From: Verrucomicrobiales bacterium
Lineage (GTDB): Bacteria; Verrucomicrobiota; Verrucomicrobiia; Limisphaerales; J093
Assembly: GCA_024233215.1 (NCBI GenBank)
Contig: JACKPW010000009.1
Coordinates: 201,860 to 265,859, forward strand
Length of the DNA: 64,000 bases
Direction: 5' to 3'
A program made the position numbers and the translations under genes. Under the pieces are notes generated by a model. It ran no database searches and was not told the origin of the DNA. It was given only the letters and a program-made list of their open reading frames with translations. Shown here one piece after another: positions 1 through 9,171 of this stretch (positions within the stretch are counted from its first letter, which is position 1; the number at the start of each line of letters is the position of its first letter).

Positions 1-638
1 TCCGGATCTTCCGGGAGTTTCTCGAGACCCTCACGACAGCCCCGGGCAGCCAGTGCGTAGTCCCCCTTGTCCAGGGCCAGTTCCGCCGTGGCGAGATAAG
101 CGTCCCGATGATTGGGTTCGTTCTTCTTCGCGGTGGCATAGACGCGGTCGAGCACCTCCTTGGGATCCGCGCCCCGAAGCAGGGCCGCCCGCCCAAACAC
201 CACCAGGTCGGACGCGTCCCGATAAGCCCAGGGTCGGGAGGCGGTGAGTTCAATGATCTGGTCGATCATCTTCTCCGCTTCATCCGGTTTGCCGGTGCGC
301 CGGAACACCTGCGCGGCGAGCCAGCGCAACCGGGTGCTGCGGGACTCGGCGACCAGGGCGTTGTTCACGGCGGTCTCCGCCTCCTGGTCACGGCCCAGCG
401 TGGACAATCCTTCGATGAGGTACAGGGGCCAGGTCAGCGAGTAGGGTCGCTCGCGAATCATCTCCTCCGCCATCGCCACGCAGCCCGCGTAGTCCCCTTG
501 CCGCAGGAGTTCCTCGGCATCCGCGAACTCCGCCGCCTGCAACGACCCGGCGATCGCTGCCAACGAAAGAGTCAGCGCCGTCATGCCTCCCCGGCGCACC
601 CGGGGCTGGAAGAAGTTGCAATGACTAATCAAGTTCAT
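1..638 (-). CDS. TPR-like exported protein, 3' part outside the window
   Basis: The minus strand is open from an ATG at 638 to the left edge, so the C-terminus is missing. About 212 residues are visible. After a basic stretch (PRVRRGG) comes a hydrophobic core (MTALTLSLAAIAGSLQA) that looks like a signal peptide ending near LQA-A. The rest is helical with TPR-like repeats, for example ADAEELLRQGDYAGCVAMAEE, TGKPDEAEKMIDQIIE and ALDKGDYALAARGCREGLEK. TPR proteins are generally binding scaffolds; no enzymatic motif is visible. The start is uncertain: an in-frame ATG at 584 would give a shorter, more conventional signal peptide. It is divergent from the oxygenase gene at 934. Confidence 0.6.
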   Translation of the reverse strand, partial: MNLISHCNFFQPRVRRGGMTALTLSLAAIAGSLQAAEFADAEELLRQGDYAGCVAMAEEMIRERPYSLTWPLYLIEGLSTLGRDQEAETAVNNALVAESRSTRLRWLAAQVFRRTGKPDEAEKMIDQIIELTASRPWAYRDASDLVVFGRAALLRGADPKEVLDRVYATAKKNEPNHRDAYLATAELALDKGDYALAARGCREGLEKLPEDP

Positions 639-933
639 TCGAGCAGCTCAATCGGCACCAAGCATAGACCAAGCGCCGGCGTGTAACAAGCTGACGCAGC
701 GGGCGGGAGCGAGGTTTCACCCCGGGGCGGATTTCTCCCCCCGCCCTCAGCCGTCCCAATACGGTCATAAACAGCGATGCCCAGACACGCCCGCGGGCCA
801 GTCCCGGGTTGAACGGGATCCAGCACGATTCCGGACACGACTATTATTAACCATCTTATTGACCATGATAAGTGAAGCGTCTAGGATGGGCTGGCGGTCC
901 GACGGGGACCGACAGCGAACAACCCGAGCAGCC
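639..933. other. Divergent intergenic region
   Basis: This 295-bp stretch separates the minus-strand TPR gene from the plus-strand oxygenase gene and should carry both promoters. An AT-rich patch around 840-870 is the best place for one, but no convincing pair of promoter hexamers was found. Confidence 0.3.
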
Positions 934-2775
934 ATGGCCAAGAAGGACAAGTGGACGAGGGAATTCCTGACCGCCGCGCGGCAGGAAGGAGATCAGGAGG
1001 CCGACCGCCTTGCGGCGAGGATCATGTCCCAGGGGAGGCCGGGCGGAGGCCGGTTGGGTTACAACGTGATGTTGGACCTGGCAGATGTTCTGGCGCGCGA
1101 GCCGGCTCTGGCTTTGGTGTCGGACTCCGACGCAAACGAGGTCCTGGGGGAGTTCGACAATGCCCTGAGGTCCTACTATGCCCCGATGCCGGCTCCGGCG
1201 TGGGTGGATCCGGACCGGATTCGGATCGGCCAGGAGATCTGGGAGAAGTATCCCCTGCCGGTGATCGGGGTCTTGTACGCTGCGAGCCTGCCGGCCTGCT
1301 ACCTGATTCGGCGGGGGATTCCGGCGCTCTATCAGACCGAAAAGCTGCGGGATCACAAGTATATCTTCCAGCGCATCTACGAGACCGGGGTCATGCTTGA
1401 GGATGTCATGGAGCCCGGGGGATTGCAGGTGCTGGAGGACGTCCGGTTGTCTCCGGAGGAGCTCCTGGCAGAGGCCATGAACCGCCTGGATCCGCAGGGA
1501 AAATGGTGTGTTCGTGGGGTTCGGATCATCCGTTCGGGGGGGGAGGCCGGGGTGGAGCCGCGGGTTTCCGCCGCGGCGATCCAGCAGAAGGTGGGGGAGT
1601 TGAGCCACGACCGGGGCAGTCGCCGGTTCCTCTGGGGGCCGGGTTATCTGGCGGCCAGGAAGGTGCGGATGCTCCATGCCTCCATGCGTTTCATGCTCCA
1701 GCACAAGGCGCGCTTTTCCGATCGAGCCAACCGGCCACCGCCTCACACGCTGTCCGAGCGGGTGGTCATGGAGGCGGCCGCGGGGCGCCCGGACTGGCCG
1801 ACCGGGCAGCTGGGGGTTCCCGTGAACCAGGAGGATCTGGCGTATACGCTGCTGACCTTTGCCTACGTCATTCCGGTGGGCCTGGATCACTGGGGGGCTG
1901 GACTGAGCGCAAAGCAGAAGGACGGTTTCTTGCATCTCTGGAAAGTGGTGGGGCATGTCATGGGGCTTCGTGAGGATCTCCTTCCGGATGACTGGGACGA
2001 GGCCCGGTTCCTCTACGAGAGCATCCAGGGTTCCGAGTGCGGCGATTCCTCCCGTGTCCCGTCAACCGCGGTGCCGTCGGGGGAAACCGTTCCCCATGAT
2101 TCCGAGCCCGGCGTGGTGCTTACCGAGGCGGTGATGCGGTTTCTGGAGGATTACCTGCCGCGAACGCTGGGTTTGAACGCGCTCATCGGAGCGGGACTGA
2201 TCCGTGATCAGATGGGACCTGAACTGGCCGGGCAGTTGCTGCCGCGGAAAGACTTCCGGCGCGCCTCCTCGCTGGCCAGTCGACTGGTTATGGCCGGGTT
2301 CCGGGGGTTCGCACGATGCTATTTCCTGTTGTATCGCGAGATTGCCGAGCGGATTCCCCTCGTGTCGCGGCTCATGGAGAATGTCTTCGAGCGCGCCGCC
2401 GATGAGTTGGTCAACAGTTGGCGCGACGCCTATTCCCGCCGGCCCTTCTATATTCCGAACACGTACAACGAGTGGGTTCGTGTTCCAGGCGCGGACGATG
2501 CCTACCTGGCGCGGTTGAAGGACTGGCGGGAGCGGGTCTTCGTGGGGGTCGTGGCCCCGCTGCTGACCTTTTTTGTGGCGCTGCTGAGTTTCCTGCTGTG
2601 GCTGGTTTGCCTGGTCCTGCATCCGGTTTGGGCCGGTGGGTTCGGGTGGGTGAGCCTGGGGACGTTCCTGGCGACGGTGTTTCTGTCCGAGGTTCACCTC
2701 CCGCGGGTGTACCGGGCCCGGCCGAAGGTCCCTGCCGCGCCAGCCCAGCCCGACGTGGTGAATCTGACGCCCTGA
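934..2775 (+). CDS. MpaB/Lcp-like (DUF2236) putative heme oxygenase with C-terminal membrane anchor
   Basis: The 613-residue product resembles the oxygenase MpaB/rubber oxygenase (latex-clearing protein) family, b-type heme dioxygenases or oxygenases. The key match is VRMLHASMR with the candidate proximal heme ligand His248, followed by PVNQEDLAYTLLTFAYV and a helical stretch ending in LREDLLPDDWDEA. Near residues 535-590 two hydrophobic segments (VVAPLLTFFVALLSFLLWLV and the next) suggest membrane anchoring, unlike secreted Lcp. No signal peptide is seen. ATG 934 (MAKKDKW) is preferred to an in-frame ATG at 859 because the extra 25 residues are low-complexity and basic. It lies 31 bp upstream of the hybrid kinase on the same strand, so co-transcription is likely. 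Substrate unknown. Confidence 0.65.
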   Translation: MAKKDKWTREFLTAARQEGDQEADRLAARIMSQGRPGGGRLGYNVMLDLADVLAREPALALVSDSDANEVLGEFDNALRSYYAPMPAPAWVDPDRIRIGQEIWEKYPLPVIGVLYAASLPACYLIRRGIPALYQTEKLRDHKYIFQRIYETGVMLEDVMEPGGLQVLEDVRLSPEELLAEAMNRLDPQGKWCVRGVRIIRSGGEAGVEPRVSAAAIQQKVGELSHDRGSRRFLWGPGYLAARKVRMLHASMRFMLQHKARFSDRANRPPPHTLSERVVMEAAAGRPDWPTGQLGVPVNQEDLAYTLLTFAYVIPVGLDHWGAGLSAKQKDGFLHLWKVVGHVMGLREDLLPDDWDEARFLYESIQGSECGDSSRVPSTAVPSGETVPHDSEPGVVLTEAVMRFLEDYLPRTLGLNALIGAGLIRDQMGPELAGQLLPRKDFRRASSLASRLVMAGFRGFARCYFLLYREIAERIPLVSRLMENVFERAADELVNSWRDAYSRRPFYIPNTYNEWVRVPGADDAYLARLKDWRERVFVGVVAPLLTFFVALLSFLLWLVCLVLHPVWAGGFGWVSLGTFLATVFLSEVHLPRVYRARPKVPAAPAQPDVVNLTP

Positions 2776-2806
2776 CGAGGCCGCCGGGCTGACGGGTCAC
2801 GGGATC

Positions 2807-5800
2807 ATGCAGAATCCTCCGCAAACGCAGGATTGGTTGAGGTTGCCGCGGGCCTTGGCGTGCAGCGCGGCGATGGATGAGGCCCCCTTCCCGCTCCTCT
2901 GGGTGGGGGAAGCCGGGGGGATCGGCTACGCCAACCGGCGCGCGGAAGAGACCTTCGCGAAGGGAGGGCAACCGCTGGTGGCACGGGCCATTGCAGATCT
3001 GGACCCCGAACTTGAATCCGCGGCGTGGCGGGAACAGATCTGGGGGCCGGTCATGGCGCGCGACCGGTTGGAGAATCTGAAGCGGCGCTGGCGATCCAGC
3101 ACCGGCGAGTGGTTGCCGGTTCAACTCGACGCGGTGGCGATGCGCGTTTCCGGGCACGAATTCGTCGCGTTGTACGCGCGACTGAACCCGGAGGAATCCC
3201 CCGCTCCCCGGTTGTCGTCGGAGGCGGGGGCACTGGATACCTCGATACTGGAGCAACTCCCCATGGGGGTGGCGCTGTTGTCGGGCGACGGGTCGATTGG
3301 TTTTGTGAACCGTGCGTTCTGTCGCCTGGCGGGTTTGAGCCGGAGCTTCATCCTGACCCGCACCCTGCCGGAAGTGCTTCCTCCGGCCGAGGAGGATGCG
3401 GGGTTCTGGAGCTCCCTGGGGAAGGAACCGGTCTGCCAGCGGGAGTTCACCTCGCGGCCGCCTTCCGGAAGACGCACCCACCTGGCGGTGACCATTCTGG
3501 CATACCCCGGCCACGAGCGGGTGGCCGACCTCGTGCTGCTGGAGGATGTGGACGACCGGCATCGCCTCAAGGAAACCCTGCGGGCGAATGAGGTGAGTTT
3601 CGATCAACTCGCCGCGAACGTGCCCGGGATGCTTTACCGGTTCGTGCTGACGCCGGACGGGCGCACCTACTTCCCGTATGTCAGCGCGGGATGCCGGGAC
3701 ATCTGGGGGGTGGATCCGGAGAGCGTGAAGCAGGATTCGGGCCCGATTGTGAATCTTATCCATCCCGACGACGTTCCGGGGTTCCAGCAAAGCGTGCTTC
3801 ACTCGGCAGGCACCCTGGGGCGTTGGGAGTATGAGGGGCGGTTGACCACGCCGCAGGGGGAGTCCCGTTGGTGGCACGCGGCCTCGACCCCGGAACTGCA
3901 GGCGGATGGCAGCATTGTCTGGCAGGGGTTGCTCATGGACGTGACCCGGCAGAAGGCCATCGAGCAGGAGTTGCAGGTGGCCAAGGAGAAGGCGGAAAGC
4001 GCCGCCCGTGCCAAGGCGGACTTCCTCGCCAACATGAGCCATGAGATCCGGACCCCGATGAACGGGGTGATCGGCATGACCGAGTTGTTGAAGAGCACCA
4101 CGCTCAACGACAAGCAACGGCACTATGTGGACACGATCCGCTCTTCGTCGGAGGTCCTGCTGACGATCATCAACGACGTCCTGGACATTTCCAAGATGGA
4201 GGCCGGCCGGTTGGAACTGCACCCGGCGCCTTTCGACCTTCGGCACACCATTGAGGACGTCTGTGCGTTGCTGGCCTCGCGGGCTTTCGAGAAGGGACTG
4301 GAGGTCATTCTGGCCCATGAACCCTCGGTGCCGGCCCGGGTGGTGGCGGACGCGGTGCGGCTTCGCCAGGTGCTGGCCAACCTGATCGGGAACGCCGTCA
4401 AGTTCACCGCGAGCGGGCACGTGCTCATCAAGGTCCGGAGGATCTCCGGAGGCCCGGCGGAGGCCCGGATTCAGTTCAGTGTCTCCGACACCGGCATCGG
4501 GATCAGCGAGGAGGCGCGACGGAGGTTGTTCCAGAAATTCGAGCAGGCCGACAGTTCCACCTCCCGGAAGTTTGGCGGCACCGGACTGGGCCTGGCGATC
4601 AGCCAGCAACTGATCCGCTTGATGGGCGGGGAGATCGCCGTGGACAGCACGGTGGGACAGGGGTCCACGTTTCACTTTGCCCTGGACCTGAAGGTGGCCC
4701 CGACGCACGAGGATCTGGGAGCGGACAACTCCCTGCTGGAGGGATTGCCGGTGCTGATCGTGGATGATCATCCGGTCAACCTGCAGATGCTGGATGAGGT
4801 GCTTCGTGGCTGGGGCATGGTCACGAGCACCGCCGCCTCCGGGGAGGCGGCGCTGAGGGTCCTGCGAGAGGCGCTCGGCACCGGCAATCCCCACCGGTTG
4901 GTGTTGCTCGACTACCAGATGCCGGGCATGGACGGCCTGGATCTTGCCCGGGCGATCCGTGCCGAACCGGAGGCCGGAGGTTGCCGGTTGGTGATGATCA
5001 GCTCGAGTTCCTTCGGGGATGACCTGCAGCGGCAGCTTTCCGAGAACGGGGTCGGCGTGTGTCTGCTCAAACCGGTGCGCCAGTTCGAACTGAAGCAGGC
5101 GATCATTGACAGTGTCTGCATGGCCCGTGCAGGCGGTGAGGAGACCCCGGGATCGTCCGTCGAGCCATCGGACGTCAGTCTCGTGCTCGAGGCCCTGGTG
5201 GGAAAACGAATCCTGCTGGCCGAGGACAACGAGGTCAATCGGGAGGTCGCCGTCGACATGCTGCAGTCCCTGGGTTGCGCGGTGGACCATGCCGCCAATG
5301 GCCGGGTGGCCGTCGAGTTGGCAGCCCGCGGCGACTACGACCTGATCTACATGGACTGTGAGATGCCGGAGATGGATGGTTTCGAGGCCAGCCGTGCCAT
5401 CCGTGGCCTGGAATTGTCCCGGCAGCCGGCCATTGTGGCAATGACGGCTTATGCCATGCAGGGTGACCGGGAGCGATGCCTTGCTGCGGGCATGGACGAC
5501 CATCTCACCAAGCCGGTCACTTTTGCCAGCCTGCGGGAGAAGACTCTCGGACATGTCGCCGCGTCCCGGAGCGGCGCAGGCTCCCCCGACTGTGGTCCCG
5601 CCGGGGCGGGGGGCGAGCAGATGCCGGCGTTCGACAAAGCGGCTGCCCTGGCGGTGACCGGGGGACAGGAAGCCACGTTGCGCAAGGCGCTGGCGATCTG
5701 GTGGCGCAAGCAGGAGGAATGGCTGGCGGATCTGGAGCGATGCCTTCCGGAGCCAGGAGGGGAACGCTTCCGCCGGATTGCCCACACTCTCCGGGGAGCT

Positions 5801-5992
5801 GCCGGCAATGTCGGTGCCCGGCGAGCCCAAGCCCTGGCCGAGAAGATTGAAACCGCCCCCGCGTCCGGGTCGGGGGAGAACCTTGCCACGGTCCTTCGGG
5901 AATTGCGGCAGGCCGTGGCCGATCATCGTGCTGCGGTCAAGGCCGCCGGTTTGTCGCCGGTCGAGGAGACCCAGCCCACACTCCGCCCATGA
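2807..5992 (+). CDS. Hybrid sensor histidine kinase (PAS-HisKA-HATPase-REC-REC-Hpt)
   Basis: This 1061-residue protein is a multi-step phosphorelay sensor. Two or three PAS-like segments occupy residues 20-390 (one is GMLYRFVLTPDGRTYFPYVS). The HisKA H-box NMSHEIRTPMNG has phospho-acceptor His412. The HATPase has N-, G1- and G2-type boxes (NLIGNAVKF, SDTGIGIS, GGTGLGLAI). Two receiver domains follow with phospho-Asp702 (LLDYQMPGMDG) and Asp850 (YMDCEMPEMDG). A C-terminal Hpt domain carries His993 in IAHTLRGAAGN. No clear transmembrane segment is present, so sensing is probably cytosolic through the PAS domains. The organisation is ArcB/BarA-like. Its stop overlaps the next start by 4 bp (ATGA), implying translational coupling with the cyclase response regulator. 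Confidence 0.92.
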   Translation: MQNPPQTQDWLRLPRALACSAAMDEAPFPLLWVGEAGGIGYANRRAEETFAKGGQPLVARAIADLDPELESAAWREQIWGPVMARDRLENLKRRWRSSTGEWLPVQLDAVAMRVSGHEFVALYARLNPEESPAPRLSSEAGALDTSILEQLPMGVALLSGDGSIGFVNRAFCRLAGLSRSFILTRTLPEVLPPAEEDAGFWSSLGKEPVCQREFTSRPPSGRRTHLAVTILAYPGHERVADLVLLEDVDDRHRLKETLRANEVSFDQLAANVPGMLYRFVLTPDGRTYFPYVSAGCRDIWGVDPESVKQDSGPIVNLIHPDDVPGFQQSVLHSAGTLGRWEYEGRLTTPQGESRWWHAASTPELQADGSIVWQGLLMDVTRQKAIEQELQVAKEKAESAARAKADFLANMSHEIRTPMNGVIGMTELLKSTTLNDKQRHYVDTIRSSSEVLLTIINDVLDISKMEAGRLELHPAPFDLRHTIEDVCALLASRAFEKGLEVILAHEPSVPARVVADAVRLRQVLANLIGNAVKFTASGHVLIKVRRISGGPAEARIQFSVSDTGIGISEEARRRLFQKFEQADSSTSRKFGGTGLGLAISQQLIRLMGGEIAVDSTVGQGSTFHFALDLKVAPTHEDLGADNSLLEGLPVLIVDDHPVNLQMLDEVLRGWGMVTSTAASGEAALRVLREALGTGNPHRLVLLDYQMPGMDGLDLARAIRAEPEAGGCRLVMISSSSFGDDLQRQLSENGVGVCLLKPVRQFELKQAIIDSVCMARAGGEETPGSSVEPSDVSLVLEALVGKRILLAEDNEVNREVAVDMLQSLGCAVDHAANGRVAVELAARGDYDLIYMDCEMPEMDGFEASRAIRGLELSRQPAIVAMTAYAMQGDRERCLAAGMDDHLTKPVTFASLREKTLGHVAASRSGAGSPDCGPAGAGGEQMPAFDKAAALAVTGGQEATLRKALAIWWRKQEEWLADLERCLPEPGGERFRRIAHTLRGAAGNVGARRAQALAEKIETAPASGSGENLATVLRELRQAVADHRAAVKAAGLSPVEETQPTLRP

Positions 5993-7092
5993 GCTCGAAA
6001 AGCAGTCGTAACGCCGCAGACCGGCCTCGGAAGATCCTCATCGTCGAGGACGATCCGGTGAGCCAGACCGTCCTCAAGGGCGCCGTTGAGGATGTGGGAC
6101 GGGATGCGGTGTGCGTGGGGAGCGGGGAGGAGGCGTGGTCGCTGCTGCTTGCCGACCCCCACTTCGACATCGCGTTCATCGACTGGATCATGCCGGGAAT
6201 GAGCGGTCCTCAGCTTTGTGCCAGGATCCGGCAGCATCTGACCGACCGCTACGTCTACACCATCATGGTCACCAGCAAGACCGGCAAGCAGGACCTGATG
6301 CGTGGTCTGGAGTCCGGGGCCGACGATTTCGTGTCCAAACCGGTCCACTCGGGCGAACTCATCAGCCGTCTGCATGCGGGCGAACGGGTGGTCGACTGCG
6401 AGCGCCGCCTCCGCGAGGAACGGGAACGCTCCGATCGACTCCTCCGCAGCATCCTCCCGGAACCCATCGCCTTCCGCTTGAAGTCAGGTGAGAAACACAT
6501 CTCCGACTTTCACCGCGATTGCAGCGTCCTCTTCCTGGACATTGTCGGCTTTACGGAATGGTGCATGCGCATGGATGCGCGGAGCATGATCACACAGTTG
6601 GCGTCCTTCTTCGCGATCTTCGACGAGGAGATTCGCCGGCACGAGGTGGAGAAGATCAAAAGCATCGGGGATGCCTACCTCGTGGCGGCCGGCATCCCGC
6701 GTCCCGATCCCCGCCATGCGACGAAGATGGTTGCGCTGGCAGACTCCATTCGGTCGCGCATGAGCGAGCTCAACCGCTCACGACTTCACCCCTGGTCCGT
6801 CCGCATGGGGGTGGCCTCGGGCGCGCTGATCGCGGGAGTGATCGGGGTTGAGCGGGTGGTGTACGACGTCTGGGGCCATACGGTGAACCTGGCCAGCCGG
6901 TTGGAATCGATGGCTCCGAGGGACGAGGTGCTGGTCAGCGAGGCGACGTGGGAGTTGACGCGGGACGAGTTCAGATACGAGGAGTTTGGTCGGAAGACCC
7001 CCAAGGGCTGCGCGCCGGAACGAATCTGGCGACTGGTGGGCACGGAGCAGGTGCAGAAGGGTGAACTCCCGAAAGGGAGCCGCGTCGAGTAG
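5989..7092 (+). CDS. Response regulator fused to class III adenylate/guanylate cyclase
   Basis: The 367-residue product has an N-terminal receiver domain (ILIVEDDP, phospho-Asp65 in FIDWIMPGMSG, Lys in FVSKPVHSGE), a short coiled linker rich in Arg and Glu, and a class III cyclase domain. Metal-binding aspartates are Asp184 (LFLDIVGFTEW) and Asp228 (SIGDAYLVAAG). The purine-specificity positions look like adenylate cyclase: Lys in EKIKSIGDAY and Asp in YDVWGHTVN. The Asn/Arg pair of NLASRLES supplies transition-state residues. It probably makes cAMP when phosphorylated by the upstream hybrid kinase, with which it shares an ATGA overlap. The output is inferred; cGMP cannot be excluded. Confidence 0.9.
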   Translation: MSSKSSRNAADRPRKILIVEDDPVSQTVLKGAVEDVGRDAVCVGSGEEAWSLLLADPHFDIAFIDWIMPGMSGPQLCARIRQHLTDRYVYTIMVTSKTGKQDLMRGLESGADDFVSKPVHSGELISRLHAGERVVDCERRLREERERSDRLLRSILPEPIAFRLKSGEKHISDFHRDCSVLFLDIVGFTEWCMRMDARSMITQLASFFAIFDEEIRRHEVEKIKSIGDAYLVAAGIPRPDPRHATKMVALADSIRSRMSELNRSRLHPWSVRMGVASGALIAGVIGVERVVYDVWGHTVNLASRLESMAPRDEVLVSEATWELTRDEFRYEEFGRKTPKGCAPERIWRLVGTEQVQKGELPKGSRVE

Positions 7093-7163
7093 GCGGCATC
7101 GCGTCGGGGTTCCCTTGAATTCCGCCCCGGCTCCCGTGGCCTGGGAAGCGATGATCCGGCTCA

Positions 7164-7361
7164 ATGCGCCCGGGTATCCGGAGGTTCCCGGACAGCTTCG
7201 AGCTTGGTTCGACAGCGGTCGATCCCACTGGGCGGAAGGTCTACTACATACAGGACCAGGCGTTGGTTCAAAGCGCCGATCACGACGGCACGAACGTGAC
7301 AGCGGAGATCGATGTGGCGCAACCGCAAGGCTTCCTTCGCCTGCGACAGGCCGATCCCTGA
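7164..7361 (+). pseudogene. Remnant of a secreted YWTD/LDL-receptor-like beta-propeller protein
   Basis: About 50 codons preserve a recognisable piece, with STAVDPTGRKVYYIQD then SADHDGTNVT. This resembles the YWTD beta-propeller blade pattern (DP..G.iYw.D...I....DGsn). It ends with QGFLRLRQADP, close to the C-termini of other secreted proteins in this window. No start, signal peptide or upstream propeller blades are present, so it looks like the decayed 3' end of a larger gene. It fills the gap between the cyclase gene and the sulfatase. It could also be a short expressed ORF, but that is less likely. Confidence 0.45.
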
Positions 7362-7411
7362 GACCGCGGTGCGGGCTTGTTTGCCCGGGGGATATGGGGG
7401 TAGATGGAACG

Positions 7412-8887
7412 ATGAAAGCCGCGGTTCTGCTCATGGGGGTTTGGATGCTCCCGCTCGCGTTGGTTCCGGTCCTGGGAGGGACGCCGGAACGGGAACTGCC
7501 CAACATCCTGCTGATTCTGGCGGATGACATGGGCTACGGCGACCCGGGCTGCTACAACCCGGATTCCCGGATTCCGACACCGAATCTCGACCGTCTGGCG
7601 GCCGAGGGAATGCGGTTCACCGATGCCCACGCCGCCGGGCCCTTGTGTCACCCCTCCCGCTACGGGTTGATGACGGGGCGATACCCGTTTCGGACCGACG
7701 TGAGTCGCTGGCCGCGGGAACCGTTGATCGAACCGGGGCGGACCACGATTGCCTCGCTGCTTCGAGCCCACGGTTACCGTACGGCGATGGTGGGGAAGTG
7801 GCATCTCGGCTTCGAGGAACGCGGTTATGATCGCGTTCTCCGAGGGGGACCGGTTGACCGCGGTTTTGAGAGCTACCTGGGGTTCCGGGCCTCCACCGAC
7901 ATTCCTCCGTATTTCTACATCCGGAACGACCGGGCGGTGGCGCCGCCGACCGCGCGCATTGAGGCCGGTCGCTCGGAGGGCTGGTCGCCCATTCAAGGGG
8001 CCTTCTGGCGCGAGGGGGGAATTGCGCCGGGGTTGGAGCTAAGCGGGGTGCTGCCGCGTTTCACTGACGAGGCGGTGGCCATTCTGGAGGATCACGGGCG
8101 TCGGCCGAAGCAGCGTCCCCTTCTGCTCTACCTGGCCTACACGGCGCCGCATACGCCGTGGTTGCCGTCATCGCGCTTCGAGGGTGCCAGTGGCGCGGGG
8201 TTGTATGGCGACTTCACCGCGATGGTGGATGCGGAGATCGGCCGGGTATTGGCCGCCCTGCGGGATGCGGGCATGCGCGACAACACGCTGGTGATCTTCA
8301 CGTCCGACAACGGCCCGGTGTGGTATCCGGCCGACGTGAAGCGGTTGGGGCACGATTCGGCGGGCGGGTTGCGGGGGATGAAGGCGGACGTCTGGGAGGC
8401 GGGACATCGGATGCCCTTCATTGTGCGTTGGCCGGGCCGGGTGGCGGCGGGCGGGATCTCCCGTCAGACGATCTGTTTCACGGACCTGCTGGCGACGTTT
8501 GCCGAGCTTTGCGGGGCACCCCTGTCCGAGGCGGAGGGGCCGGACAGCTTCAGCTTTCTCCCGGTGTTGACCGGGGAGCAACCGGAGGACCAGCCGGTGC
8601 GCGGGCCGGTGGTGATGCGGGCAGGGAGCACGGACGCGATGTTGATCCGGTCGGGGCCGTGGAAGTTGATCAACCGTCCGGGTTCCGGGGGCTTTTCGGA
8701 GCCTCGCCGGGGGCGGGCGGGTTCCGGCGAGCCGGCCGGCCAGCTCTACAACTTGGTGGAGGACCTGGCCGAAACCCGAAACCTCTACGAGCAACGCCCG
8801 GAAACCGTTGCCCGGCTCCAGGCGGAACTGGACCGGATTGTGGCCGCGAGCGGGAGCCGGCCCGACTTCGGGGTCGGGAAGCCGTGA
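7412..8887 (+). CDS. Secreted sulfatase (arylsulfatase family, Cys type)
   Basis: The 491-residue enzyme is a type I formylglycine-dependent sulfatase that hydrolyses sulfate esters, probably on sulfated polysaccharides. A signal peptide (MKAAVLLMGVWMLPLALVPVLG) precedes NILLILADDMGYGDPGCYN, whose Asp pair binds calcium. The sulfatase signature is LCHPSRYGLMTGR, with Cys79 as the residue to be converted to formylglycine. Further family motifs are GKWHLGF, FTSDNGPVW and the C-terminal LYNLVEDLAETRNLYEQ. Length is normal for the family. ATG 7412 is chosen because it begins the signal peptide; an in-frame ATG lies at 7394. The gene stands alone, with no sulfatase-maturing enzyme in this window. 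Confidence 0.9.
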   Translation: MKAAVLLMGVWMLPLALVPVLGGTPERELPNILLILADDMGYGDPGCYNPDSRIPTPNLDRLAAEGMRFTDAHAAGPLCHPSRYGLMTGRYPFRTDVSRWPREPLIEPGRTTIASLLRAHGYRTAMVGKWHLGFEERGYDRVLRGGPVDRGFESYLGFRASTDIPPYFYIRNDRAVAPPTARIEAGRSEGWSPIQGAFWREGGIAPGLELSGVLPRFTDEAVAILEDHGRRPKQRPLLLYLAYTAPHTPWLPSSRFEGASGAGLYGDFTAMVDAEIGRVLAALRDAGMRDNTLVIFTSDNGPVWYPADVKRLGHDSAGGLRGMKADVWEAGHRMPFIVRWPGRVAAGGISRQTICFTDLLATFAELCGAPLSEAEGPDSFSFLPVLTGEQPEDQPVRGPVVMRAGSTDAMLIRSGPWKLINRPGSGGFSEPRRGRAGSGEPAGQLYNLVEDLAETRNLYEQRPETVARLQAELDRIVAASGSRPDFGVGKP

Positions 8888-8962
8888 CAATCCGGGATGC
8901 CCGCCAAACACGAAAAGCGCCAGAGGAACCGCATCGGGAAATGACCATGAACCGAGCGACGC

Positions 8963-9029
8963 CAATGGAGGGCCGAGTGACACGAGGCCCTGACTTGATT
9001 CCAGGGACTCGCGGAGCTCGTCCCTCCAA
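8963..9029. repeat. REP-like imperfect palindromes
   Basis: The interval 9004-9024 is an imperfect palindrome, GGGAC-TCGCGGAGCTC-GTCCC, followed by TCCAA. About 40 bp upstream (8965-8979) is a related degenerate copy in the opposite orientation (TGGAGGGCCGAGTGA). The pair lies between the sulfatase stop and the minus-strand CotH gene stop, a typical place for REP-like elements. It is unrelated in sequence to the GTAG family described below. Confidence 0.4.
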
Positions 9030-9171
9030 CGAGGGTTCAGGGTCCCCTTGCCTGCACCTTCGCGGAAGGAGGCTCCCCATGATCCTCCGGTGGTGTGCTG
9101 ACCGATCGGGGCGCTCTTTCCCGGGCAAAGCCGCCCTTGGGTGCCCGGCTCGTACGTGTGGCCCCGTCTCT

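Noticed and set aside
388..621. 77-codon minus-strand frame near the left edge
   Set aside because: It is out of frame with the TPR gene that covers the same strand, which has better protein-like sequence.
2411..5926. 1171-codon minus-strand reading frame opposite the hybrid kinase
   Set aside because: Low-complexity Arg/Gly/Pro/His composition with no domains; it is a GC-rich shadow of a clearly functional gene.
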